Positions 43,449-52,017 of a DNA stretch of 64,000 nucleotides are shown here, one piece after another. This DNA is from DASUPK01 sp963819715 (GTDB lineage: Bacteria > Actinomycetota > Thermoleophilia > Solirubrobacterales > 70-9). The position numbers were made by a program, and so were the translations under genes. The stretch spans positions 744,001 through 808,000 of the forward strand of contig CAWFXE010000002.1 of the NCBI GenBank assembly GCA_963819715.1. Direction: 5' to 3'. Within the stretch, counting starts at the first letter, position 1. Each line of letters begins with the position of its first letter. The notes under the pieces were generated by a model. It was not told the DNA's origin and made no database searches. It saw only the letters and a program-made list of their open reading frames with translations.

Positions 43449-43747
43449 TGGACATCACCTGGTACCTCGTGCTGAGCGCGCTGCTCTTCGCCGTCGGCGT
43501 CTCCGGCGTGCTGCTGCGCCGCAGCCCGCTGGTGATCCTCCTCTGCCTGGAGCTGATGCTGAACGCCGGCAACCTGGCGCTGCTCGCCTTCTCGCGCTCT
43601 CTCGGCAACCAGGACGGTCAGGTCTTTGCCCTCATCGTGATGGTGATCGCGGCCTGCGAGGTCGTGGTCGGGCTCGGCATCATCGTCGCCGCCTACCGGC
43701 GCCGGATCCCGCTCAACGTCGACGACCTGCGCAGCCTCAGGGGCTGA
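43448..43747 (+). CDS. nuoK: NADH-quinone oxidoreductase subunit K
   Basis: A 99-residue, three-helix subunit with the conserved Glu-bearing segments VILLCLELMLNAGNLALLAF and MVIAACEVVVGLGIIVAAY, which take part in proton relay. ATG 43448 overlaps the nuoJ TGA. Confidence 0.93.
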   Translation: MDITWYLVLSALLFAVGVSGVLLRRSPLVILLCLELMLNAGNLALLAFSRSLGNQDGQVFALIVMVIAACEVVVGLGIIVAAYRRRIPLNVDDLRSLRG

Positions 43748-43751
43748 TCGC

Positions 43752-45758
43752 TTGAGCGCTCCCGCGTACGCCTGGCTGGTCCTCGCCTTCCCCCTCGCGG
43801 GCAGCATGACGATCGCGCTGCTCTACAAGAAGCTGCCGGGCCGAAGCGCGGGATGGATAGGGACCGCGGCGATCGGCCTCGCCTTCCTCGCCTCGATCGG
43901 GATGCTCGTCAAGATCCTCGATCTGCCGGTCGACCACCGCCAGGTCACCGGCTCGCTCTACGACTACGCCAGCGCCGCTGGGCTCCACATCCAGCTGAAC
44001 GTCCTGGTCGACCCGCTGTCGGTCTACATGTGCCTGATCGTCAGCGGGGTCTCGATGCTGATCCACCTCTACTCGATCAGCTACCTGACCTCGGACCGCG
44101 GCTTCAACCGGTTCTTCTCCTACCTCAACTTCTTCGTCTTCTCGATGCTGCTGCTGGTCCTGGCCGGCAACCTGATCCTGCTGATCGTCGGCTGGGCCTT
44201 CGTCGGCTTCGCCTCCTACGCGCTGATCAGCTTCTGGTACCGGCGCACCACCGCCACCAGCGCCGGCATGAAGGCCTTCGTCATCAACGTGATCGGCGAC
44301 ATCGGGATGGTGCTGGCGGCGCTGTTCATCTTCCGCGACCTCGGGACCTTCGACCTGCTCTCGGTCTTCAGCAAGGCGCCCGAGACCTTCCACACCAACC
44401 AGGGCGTCGTGGTCGCGATCTGCTGCCTGCTGCTCGTCGGCGCCTTCGCCAAATCCGCCCAGATCCCGCTCCACACCTGGCTTCCCGACGCGATGGAGGG
44501 CCCGACCCCCGTCTCCGCCCTGATCCACGCGGCGACGATGGTCACGGCCGGCGTTTACCTGATCGCCCGCTTCCACCCACTCTTCGAGATCGGCCTGACC
44601 GCCGCCGACATCGCCGCCTTCGTCGGCCTGGCGACGCTGTTGATCGCAGCCACGATCGCGTGCGTCGTCACCGACCTGAAGCGGATCATCGCCTACTCGA
44701 CCATGAGCCAGATCGGCTACATGGTCGTCGGCGTCGGGATCGGCGCCTACTCGGAGGGACTCTTCCACCTGATGACGCACGCCTTCTTCAAGGCGCTCCT
44801 CTTCATGGCTGCGGGCTCCGTGATCGGAGCGATGGCCAATCGCCAGAACATCGACCTGATGGGCGGCTTCCGGAAGTCCCTGCCCTTCACGTCGGCGATG
44901 ATGATCATCGGGGCGCTGGCTCTCGCCGCTTTCCCGCTGACCTCGGGTTGGTTCTCCAAGGATGAGATCCTCGACTTCGCGGCCTACCGCGGCGGCTTCT
45001 ATGTGATCTTCACGATCGGCGGCTACATCGGAGCGCTGCTCACCGCCTTCTACGCGTTCCGGATCGGGTTCCGCGTCGTCTTCGGGCCTCCCTCGGAGGT
45101 CGCGCGCGACCTCGAGCAGGGCGTGCGCCAGCACATCCCGCCTCAGAACCCGGAGACCGGGGAGCCGGAGGACACCGACGTCGGCTTCCCGGGCGAGAAG
45201 CACACGGTCGCCGAGGACGCCTGGCCGATGAAGGTCGCGATGAGCATCCTCGGCTTCGGGGCGCTGTTCGCGGGCTTCATCCAGATCCCGGGCGTGGACG
45301 ACGTCGTCCACAAGTTCCTGCACGGTTCGTTCCTCGACTCGAGTCTCTACGAGCAGGGGCCGAGCACATCCGCCGCGTACCACGGCCTGCTGATCGGCGG
45401 CCTGATCTCGGTGCTCGGTATCGCGATCGCCTACTACGCGTATCTGCGGCGACCAGGGACCACCTCGGCGCTGACAAAGCGCCTCCCCTGGCTCCACGAC
45501 TTCCTGGAGAAGAAGTGGTACTTCGACGAGGCGATCGACATCCTCGTCGTCCGGCCTGCGCTGGCGGTCGGGCGCGGCGCGGATCGGCTGTTCGAGCGCT
45601 ACGTCGTCCAGGGCCTGGTCCTAGGCGTGACCGACCTGGTCCGGGGCGTGGGCGTCGGCGTGCGCGGCGCCCAGTCCGGATACCTCCGCTCCTATGCCCT
45701 GTTCCTGGTCACCGGCGTCGCCGGGCTCGGCCTCTACTTCCTCCTGCAGAGCTCATGA
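43752..45758 (+). CDS. nuoL: NADH-quinone oxidoreductase subunit L
   Basis: A 668-residue antiporter-like subunit from TTG 43752. Motifs include IVGWAFVGFASYALISFWYR, AKSAQIPLHTWLPDAMEGPT (with the proton-path Lys), ATMVTAGVYLIARFHPLF and IAYSTMSQIGYMVVGVG. The C-terminal extension carries the lateral helix (EKKWYFDEAIDILVVRPAL). It pumps protons at the distal end of the membrane arm. The loop near residues 445-490 is polar and longer than average. Confidence 0.93.
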   Translation: MSAPAYAWLVLAFPLAGSMTIALLYKKLPGRSAGWIGTAAIGLAFLASIGMLVKILDLPVDHRQVTGSLYDYASAAGLHIQLNVLVDPLSVYMCLIVSGVSMLIHLYSISYLTSDRGFNRFFSYLNFFVFSMLLLVLAGNLILLIVGWAFVGFASYALISFWYRRTTATSAGMKAFVINVIGDIGMVLAALFIFRDLGTFDLLSVFSKAPETFHTNQGVVVAICCLLLVGAFAKSAQIPLHTWLPDAMEGPTPVSALIHAATMVTAGVYLIARFHPLFEIGLTAADIAAFVGLATLLIAATIACVVTDLKRIIAYSTMSQIGYMVVGVGIGAYSEGLFHLMTHAFFKALLFMAAGSVIGAMANRQNIDLMGGFRKSLPFTSAMMIIGALALAAFPLTSGWFSKDEILDFAAYRGGFYVIFTIGGYIGALLTAFYAFRIGFRVVFGPPSEVARDLEQGVRQHIPPQNPETGEPEDTDVGFPGEKHTVAEDAWPMKVAMSILGFGALFAGFIQIPGVDDVVHKFLHGSFLDSSLYEQGPSTSAAYHGLLIGGLISVLGIAIAYYAYLRRPGTTSALTKRLPWLHDFLEKKWYFDEAIDILVVRPALAVGRGADRLFERYVVQGLVLGVTDLVRGVGVGVRGAQSGYLRSYALFLVTGVAGLGLYFLLQSS

Positions 45759-45768
45759 GGGCGGCCCG

Positions 45769-47280
45769 ATGATCCAGATTCTGCTTTGGGCCCCACTCGC
45801 CGCCGGACTGCTCGCCTGTGCGATGCCGAATCGTCTCGTGCCGCTGCCGCCGCTGCTCACCGCGGTCACCCGGCTCGGCCTGATGATCTACGTCGTCGCC
45901 AAGTTCAACCCGTCGCTCGGGCTCCAGCACACCGTCGACGAGAGCTGGATCCCCGCGCTCGGCGTCCGCTACCAGCTCGGTGTGGACGGGATCAGCCTCT
46001 TCCTCGCACTACTCACGTCCGTGCTCTGGCTGGCGACGACCATCTGGTCGACGATCAACCCGCACGAGCGCCCGCGGATCTGGTTCCTGATGCTGGGGAT
46101 CGCGGAGACGGCCACGCTCGGCGCCTTCCTCGCGCAGGACCTGATCCTCTTCGTCCTCTTCTTCGACCTGATGCTGATCCCGTTCTACTTCCTCTTCGGC
46201 AGCTGGGGCACCGAGCATCCGGGGCGGCCTGAGGAGGACGAAGGGCCGATCAAGCCTCAGCCGGCGGTGATCAAGATGATCGTCTACACGCTGGTGGGCT
46301 CGCTGCTGATGCTGGTGGGCGCGATCGCCGCCGGGATCCTGACCGCAAACGGCGGCCCGATCAACTTCAACATCTCCTACCTCGCCGCGCACCCGCTCGG
46401 GACCGGCAGTCAGTACTGGATCTTCTGGTTCTTCGCCGCGGCCTTCCTGGTGAAGATGCCGGCCTTCCCGCTGCACGCCTGGATGGCCGATGCCTATCGG
46501 GTCGCCCCGCTCCCTGCCCTTGCCCTCTTCTCCGGGGTCCTCTCCAAGGTCGGGGCCTACGGATTCCTCCGGATCGTGCTTCCGGTCTTCCCGGCCGCGA
46601 CCACCCACTTCCAGGAAGTGATCCTGCTCGTCGCGGTGGCGTCGATCCTCTACGGCTCGGTGATGGCCTTCACCCAGACGAGCGCCCGCCTCGTCCTCGG
46701 CTACTCGTCGGTGGCGCAGCTCGGCTTCATCACGCTCGGCATCTTCAGCCTGCGTCCCGACGGCGCCGACGGCGCGGTGCTGCAGATGGTCAATCACGGC
46801 CTGGTGATCGCGCCGCTGATGTTGATCGCCGTCCTGCTGGTCGCCCGCGCCGGGACCGACGACATCACCAAGATGGGCGGACTCGCGATGCGGGCGCCCG
46901 TCCTGGCGGCCCTGTTCCTGGTGGCGACCATGGCCCTCCTCGCCATCCCCGGCTCCGCCAACTTCATGGGCGAGTTCTACATCCTCAACGGGATCTTCCA
47001 GGAGAAGATCGTCTTCGCGTTCATCGCCGCGATCGGCATCGCGATGGCCGCCTACTACGCGCTGCGCATGTACCAGCACGCGATGCACAACCGCAAGCCG
47101 GACGGAATCGAGAGCCGCGAGGTCGGCCTCATGGACGGCGCCGTGATCGCGGGCCTGGTCGCCTGCATCGTCGCCCTGGCTCTCTACCCCGGGCTGATCC
47201 TGCATCGAGCTGAGCACTCAACCTCTGCGTCGGTTTCGTCATCGCAGCAGAGCGCTCCGACCCAGGTGGCCGAGCGGTGA
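45769..47280 (+). CDS. nuoM: NADH-quinone oxidoreductase subunit M
   Basis: From ATG 45769, 503 residues with fourteen helices. Signatures are GVRYQLGVDGISLFLALLTS, VKMPAFPLHAWMADAYRVAP and SVAQLGFITLGIF. It is an antiporter-like proton-pumping subunit. The C-terminus is Ser-rich (SVSSSQQSAPTQ). The TGA overlaps the nuoN GTG. Confidence 0.93.
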   Translation: MIQILLWAPLAAGLLACAMPNRLVPLPPLLTAVTRLGLMIYVVAKFNPSLGLQHTVDESWIPALGVRYQLGVDGISLFLALLTSVLWLATTIWSTINPHERPRIWFLMLGIAETATLGAFLAQDLILFVLFFDLMLIPFYFLFGSWGTEHPGRPEEDEGPIKPQPAVIKMIVYTLVGSLLMLVGAIAAGILTANGGPINFNISYLAAHPLGTGSQYWIFWFFAAAFLVKMPAFPLHAWMADAYRVAPLPALALFSGVLSKVGAYGFLRIVLPVFPAATTHFQEVILLVAVASILYGSVMAFTQTSARLVLGYSSVAQLGFITLGIFSLRPDGADGAVLQMVNHGLVIAPLMLIAVLLVARAGTDDITKMGGLAMRAPVLAALFLVATMALLAIPGSANFMGEFYILNGIFQEKIVFAFIAAIGIAMAAYYALRMYQHAMHNRKPDGIESREVGLMDGAVIAGLVACIVALALYPGLILHRAEHSTSASVSSSQQSAPTQVAER

Positions 47281-48800
47281 ACTTCAACGCCCCCCACATC
47301 GACTACTCCGGGCTCTCCCCCGTCATCGCCCTGACGGCGGGGATCGTCGTCGTCCTCATGGTCGGGCTCTTCTCGCTGCCGCGGCGGGCGGTCGCGTCGC
47401 TGACGCTTGCGGTCCTCGCGGTGACGGCCGCGCGCTGCATCTGGGAGTGGAACTCGACTGAGAGCCTGGTCGCCGGCGCCCTCCGCCTCGACGCCTTCGG
47501 CCTCGCCGCGGCCCTGATCGCCTGCACCGCCGCCGCGATCGTCGTGCTGCTCTCGCTCCGCGAGCCCGCAGCTGAGGAGGCCGGCTTCGGCGCCTTCTAC
47601 GCGCTGCTCCTCGGCTCGGTCCTGGGCATGGTCCTGATCGCCTCCGCCCAGAACCTGGTCGCCTTCTTCGTCGCGCTCGAGTTGCTCTCGATCCCGCTCT
47701 ACGTTCTCTGCGCCTCGGCCCGCCGCCGGGAGCGCTCGCTCGAGTCCGGGCTCAAGTACCTGATCATCGGCTCGATCGGCTCGGCCACCGTGCTCTACGG
47801 GTTCGCCCTCCTCTATGGCGCCTCAGGCTCGATGCAGTTCTCGGGGATCGCCCACGCCCTCGGCCCCGGCGGGAACGGCAACGACACTCTCGTCCTGATC
47901 GGCACGGCGATGGTGATGACCGGCCTCGCCTTCAAGACCTCTCTGGCGCCCTTCCACCAGTGGACGCCCGACGTCTACCAGGGCGCCCCCACCCCGGTGA
48001 CCGCCTTCATGGCGGTCGCCACCAAGGCCGCCGCCTTCATCGCCCTGGCCCGCCTCTTCGAGGTCGCGCTCGGCCCGATCGCCCACGACTGGAAGCCCGC
48101 CCTCGCCGCCGTCGCGGTCATCTCAATCGCCGTCGGCAACATCGGGGCACTCGGACAGGACTCGCTGAAGCGCCTGATGGGTTACTCGGGGATCGCCCAG
48201 GCCGGCTACATGCTCGCCGGCGTCGTCGTGGCCACCGAGAAAGGCCTCGAGGCGCTGGTCTTCTACCTGGCGGCCTACCTGCTGATGAACCTCGCCGTCT
48301 TCGCGGTCATCGTCGCCCGTGAGCGCGAAACCGACACCGGCGACGACATCGAGTCGGTCGCCGGGATCGGCCGGTCGCGGCCACTGCTCGCCTGGCCGCT
48401 GACGATCGGCATGCTCGCCCTCGCCGGCATCCCGGGTACCTCGGGCTTCATGGGCAAGCTCTTCCTGATCGAGGCGGCCGTCGACGGCGACTACACCTGG
48501 CTGGGAGTCGTGATCGTGGTCGGGTCGATGGTGTCGCTGGCCTACTACCTGCGGGTCGTCGCAGCGATGTGGATGCGTCCCGGGCCGAGCACCGAGGCCG
48601 GCCCTGCCCAGCCGATGCCCGCGATCGCGGGCGGCTCGCCGGAGGCCGACGCGGCTCCGCGGAAGGGCACCGGCCGCTGCATGCTGATCCTGGGCTCGGC
48701 TCTCATCTGCGCCTCGGCGACGGTCGTCTTTGGCGTGGCTCCCTCGCCGCTGATCGACTGGGCATCGCACGCGGCCTCGTCGCTGGCGACCACGATCTAG
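47277..48800 (+). CDS. nuoN: NADH-quinone oxidoreductase subunit N
   Basis: A 507-residue antiporter-like subunit; motifs FKTSLAPFHQWTPDVYQGAP and LMGYSGIAQAGYMLAGVV. It is the last gene of the 14-gene operon and the third proton-pumping channel. A 30-residue hydrophilic insertion (PGPSTEAGPAQPMPAIAGGS onward) precedes the final helix. No clear terminator hairpin follows. Confidence 0.93.
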   Translation: MNFNAPHIDYSGLSPVIALTAGIVVVLMVGLFSLPRRAVASLTLAVLAVTAARCIWEWNSTESLVAGALRLDAFGLAAALIACTAAAIVVLLSLREPAAEEAGFGAFYALLLGSVLGMVLIASAQNLVAFFVALELLSIPLYVLCASARRRERSLESGLKYLIIGSIGSATVLYGFALLYGASGSMQFSGIAHALGPGGNGNDTLVLIGTAMVMTGLAFKTSLAPFHQWTPDVYQGAPTPVTAFMAVATKAAAFIALARLFEVALGPIAHDWKPALAAVAVISIAVGNIGALGQDSLKRLMGYSGIAQAGYMLAGVVVATEKGLEALVFYLAAYLLMNLAVFAVIVARERETDTGDDIESVAGIGRSRPLLAWPLTIGMLALAGIPGTSGFMGKLFLIEAAVDGDYTWLGVVIVVGSMVSLAYYLRVVAAMWMRPGPSTEAGPAQPMPAIAGGSPEADAAPRKGTGRCMLILGSALICASATVVFGVAPSPLIDWASHAASSLATTI

Positions 48801-48868
48801 GCGGCGTTGTCACACCACCAGAGCCGGCCCAGGGATCCACATCGGGGCTGGCCCCGTAGAACCCGTGG

Positions 48869-49714
48869 ATGAAGATTCACGCCCTCACCACCGGAGCGGT
48901 ACGCGTCAAGCACAGCTTCCTGTTCCCCAGCGCGGGCCCGCGGCGCCAGCTGGACCTGTTTTTGCCGGGCGCCTTCTCAGACCCATTGCCGATCCATTGC
49001 TGGGCGATCGAGCACGAGGGGGTTCTGCGGCTCGTGGACACCGGCGAGACCGCCACGGCGCGGAACGTGCCGTTCGCGCGGATGGAGGTTACGCTCGAGC
49101 AAGAGCTCCCGGCCGCGATGGCCGCCGCACACCTGAAGCCCGACGACGTCTCCGAGGTAGTCCTCACCCACGCCCATGGCGACCATGTGGACGGTCTGGT
49201 CCACGTACGCGGTCGGGTACTGATCAACGAGACGGAGCTGCGGTTCCTCCGCTCTCCGATAGCGCGGGTGATGCGTCGTGTCTTGCGGCAGCCGCTCCCG
49301 CCGGGGTTCGCTCCCGAGCCCCTGGTGCTCGACGGCGGGCCATTCGGAGCGTTTTCCCGAAGTCGGGCGCTCAGCGATGACGGACGGATCGTGGCCGTCG
49401 AGACCCCCGGGCACACGCCCGGTCACCTGTCCGTGATCTGCGTCGACGACTCGGGCCGGCACGTGATGCTCGCGGGCGACGTGACGGACTCGCTCGAACA
49501 ACTCCACGCCGTACGCGCCGACGCAGTCGGACCGGATCCCAAGGTCCACGTTGCGACGCTGGAGACGATCCTGGCTCACTGCGCGCAGCACCCGACGGTC
49601 TACCTGCCCTCCCACGACCCAGACTCAGCCGCCCGGTTGGCAGCAGCGACGACGGTCCAGATCGACCAAGCCAGCGATCCGCAGGCCGGTGCCCTGGGAT
49701 TCACAGCGACTTAG
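48869..49714 (+). CDS. Metallo-beta-lactamase-fold hydrolase (lactonase-like)
   Basis: A 281-residue protein (ATG 48869) with the dinuclear zinc motif THAHGDHVDG (HxHxDH), a downstream His in VETPGHTPGHL and an Asp in MLAGDVTDS, plus YLPSHDPDSA near the end. The layout resembles N-acyl-homoserine-lactone lactonases and related MBL esterases. Real substrate unknown; it might be any ester or lactone. A terminator hairpin follows. Confidence 0.8.
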   Translation: MKIHALTTGAVRVKHSFLFPSAGPRRQLDLFLPGAFSDPLPIHCWAIEHEGVLRLVDTGETATARNVPFARMEVTLEQELPAAMAAAHLKPDDVSEVVLTHAHGDHVDGLVHVRGRVLINETELRFLRSPIARVMRRVLRQPLPPGFAPEPLVLDGGPFGAFSRSRALSDDGRIVAVETPGHTPGHLSVICVDDSGRHVMLAGDVTDSLEQLHAVRADAVGPDPKVHVATLETILAHCAQHPTVYLPSHDPDSAARLAAATTVQIDQASDPQAGALGFTAT

Positions 49715-49753
49715 CGTTCGTCTCCTTCAGGCCCAAGCCGGGCCGATGAGAAT

Positions 49754-49773
49754 CCCGGCCTCGCCGGGTCTTT
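49754..49773 (+). terminator. Intrinsic terminator after the MBL-fold gene
   Basis: CCCGGC (49754-49759) pairs with GCCGGG (49763-49768) around CTC and is followed by TCTTT, a compact stem with a short T tract. Confidence 0.6.
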
Positions 49774-49780
49774 ACCTTCA

Positions 49781-51052
49781 GTGGAGATGCCCACGCCGCG
49801 CTCGATCCAGCGCACCTACCTCACGCTCATGCTGGGAAACACCCTGGCGACCTCGCTGATCTGGGGCATCAACACGATCTTCCTGTTGGACGCCGGGCTC
49901 AGCAACCTCGAGGCCTTCGCCGCGAACGCCTTCTTCACGGCCGGCATGGTCCTCTTCGAGATTCCCACCGGCATCGTCGCCGACACGATCGGCAGGAGGA
50001 CCTCCTACCTGCTCGGCACGGTGACCCTGTCGGCGGCGAGCCTCGTCTACGTGCTCCTCTGGCAGATCGGCGCCCCCTTCTGGGAGTGGGCGGGGGTCTC
50101 GCTCGGCCTGGGTCTCGGCTTCACCTTCTTCTCGGGCGCGGTCGAGGCCTGGCTCGTCGATGCCCTGACGGCCACTGGCTACACAGGCGATCTGGAGACC
50201 GTCTTCGGCCGCGGCCAGATCGTCACCGGCATCGGGATGCTGACCGGCTCGATCGCGGGCGGCTTCCTGGCGCAGCAGGTCAGCCTCGGCTTCCCCTTCG
50301 TCCTCCGCGGGGTGATCCTGATCGTCATGTTCGCCGTGGCGTTCAGGCTCATGCACGACGTCGGCTTCGACCCAGTGAAGGGCGGGCGTCCGCTGGCCGA
50401 GATGAGGAAGATCGCCTCCAACTCGATCGACTACGGCTGGCGCGTCCCCGCGGTCAAGTGGCTGATGGTCGAGGCGCTCTTCACCGGCGGCGTCGGCATC
50501 TACGCCTTCTACGCCCTGCAGCCGTACCTGCTCAAGCTGTACGGCGATCCGCACGCCTACCAGGTGGCGGGCCTGGCGGCCGCGATCGTGGCCGGCGCCC
50601 AGATCCTCGGCGGGATAGCGGCTCCGCGCATCCGCGGACTCTTTCGCCGCCGGACTTCCGCGCTCCTCCTGATGGCGGCGGCGAGCACGGTGACGCTCGT
50701 CCTGGTGGGATCGGTCGAGAGCTTCTGGCCGGTGATCGGCCTGACCACTGTCTGGGCCCTGCTCTTCGCCGCAACGATGCCGATCAGGCAGACATACATC
50801 AACGGCATGATCCCCTCGCAGCAGCGAGCGACGATCCTCTCCTTCGACTCGATGATGTCCTCGACCGGAGGGGTCTGGACTCAGCCGGTGCTCGGCAAGG
50901 CGGCGGACGTCTACGGGTACCCCACCTCCTATGTGATCTCGGGCGCGATCAGCGCCCTGGCCATTCCGTTCCTCGCACTCTCGCGGCGTCAGGACAACCC
51001 CGCGGACACGCTCGAGGTGGCCGAGGCAGAGCCCGTCCCACAGCCGGCGTAG
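49781..51052 (+). CDS. MFS transporter, 12 helices
   Basis: A 423-residue protein, GTG 49781 (ATG 49787 also possible). Twelve helices with the loop 2-3 signature IPTGIVADTIGRRTSYLLG and a central charged loop between helices 6 and 7 (HDVGFDPVKGGRPLAEMRKI). It belongs to the general MFS permeases; the substrate is not inferable. It is followed 17 bases later by an AEC-family transporter, and the two are likely co-transcribed. Confidence 0.8.
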   Translation: MEMPTPRSIQRTYLTLMLGNTLATSLIWGINTIFLLDAGLSNLEAFAANAFFTAGMVLFEIPTGIVADTIGRRTSYLLGTVTLSAASLVYVLLWQIGAPFWEWAGVSLGLGLGFTFFSGAVEAWLVDALTATGYTGDLETVFGRGQIVTGIGMLTGSIAGGFLAQQVSLGFPFVLRGVILIVMFAVAFRLMHDVGFDPVKGGRPLAEMRKIASNSIDYGWRVPAVKWLMVEALFTGGVGIYAFYALQPYLLKLYGDPHAYQVAGLAAAIVAGAQILGGIAAPRIRGLFRRRTSALLLMAAASTVTLVLVGSVESFWPVIGLTTVWALLFAATMPIRQTYINGMIPSQQRATILSFDSMMSSTGGVWTQPVLGKAADVYGYPTSYVISGAISALAIPFLALSRRQDNPADTLEVAEAEPVPQPA

Positions 51053-51069
51053 GAGAGGATGGGCGCTCC

Positions 51070-51999
51070 TTGGGCGTCCTCCTCACCATCGTCGCCATCG
51101 CGATCTCGAGCACGGCCGGGGTCGCGGCCGAACGGCGCTGGCCCGCCACGGCCGTCGGCTGGGCCCGCCGGCTGCTGGTGATCTCGCTCTACACGATGGT
51201 CCCGTTCGTCGTCTTCTTCAATCTCGCGCGGGTCCATATCAACGCCAATCTCGGCGGCGGGCTGGTGATCGGCTGGGTCGCGATCCTGTGTGCCGCAGGC
51301 CTGGCCTGGCTCGCCGGAACCCGGCTCCTGCGGCTCAGCCGCCCCTCGACCGGATCGTTGATCGTCGGGACGCTTGTGCCCAACTCGGGCTATCTCGGCT
51401 ATCCGCTCGTCGCCTCCCTTCTCGGCTTCCACGCCCTCGGCCAGGCGGTGGTCTATGACATCGCGATCCCGGCACCCTCGCTGCTGCTGCTCGGATTCGG
51501 GACGGGCGCCGCCTTCGGGACCAGGGCCGGCGAGGGGCTCCGCGAGCGGATCGTCGCCTTCTTCACTCGCAACCCCCCGCTCTACGCCGCCGTGGCGGCG
51601 CTCCTCGCACCGGACTCGCTGGCGCCCGACGCGCTGGTCAACGTCTCTCGCGGAATCGTGATCGCGCTGCTGCCGATCGGGTTCTTCGCGGTGGGCGCGG
51701 TGCTGGCCGAGGAGGTGGAGGAGAAACACGTCGAAATCGGCTCGCCCTTCGATCCGCCGGTGGCGGCCGCGATCCTGCTGCGGCTGCTGATCGCGCCGGG
51801 CCTCCTGCTCCTCCTCTCGCTGCCCTTCATCGACCTTCCGGTTCCATTCCTGCTGATCGCCGCCATGCCCTGCGGCATCAACACGCTGCTGGTCGCCCAC
51901 GTCTACGGCCTCGACTCCAGGCTGGCCGCCAAGGCCATCGCCTGGACCACCGCGATCGCGGTGATTGCGGCTTTGGCCGCCCAATCGATCTGGGGATAG
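51070..51999 (+). CDS. AEC-family (auxin efflux carrier-like) permease
   Basis: About 309 residues from TTG 51070. Ten hydrophobic helices. The AEC pattern is seen in PNSGYLGYPLVASLLGFHAL (helix 4-5) and in ALLPIGFFAVGAVLAEEVEE and AAMPCGINTLLVAHVYGLDS near the C-terminus. The family transports auxin-like compounds or organic acids such as malate. The frame extends upstream inside the MFS gene, but the membrane protein clearly begins here. Confidence 0.78.
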   Translation: MGVLLTIVAIAISSTAGVAAERRWPATAVGWARRLLVISLYTMVPFVVFFNLARVHINANLGGGLVIGWVAILCAAGLAWLAGTRLLRLSRPSTGSLIVGTLVPNSGYLGYPLVASLLGFHALGQAVVYDIAIPAPSLLLLGFGTGAAFGTRAGEGLRERIVAFFTRNPPLYAAVAALLAPDSLAPDALVNVSRGIVIALLPIGFFAVGAVLAEEVEEKHVEIGSPFDPPVAAAILLRLLIAPGLLLLLSLPFIDLPVPFLLIAAMPCGINTLLVAHVYGLDSRLAAKAIAWTTAIAVIAALAAQSIWG

Positions 52000-52017
52000 A
52001 GCTAGGCTGGCTCGCCC

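Noticed and set aside
43737..45497. 586-codon minus-strand frame opposite nuoL
   Set aside because: Shadow of nuoL; charged low-complexity reversed sequence.
46009..47217. 402-codon minus-strand frame opposite nuoM
   Set aside because: Shadow of nuoM.
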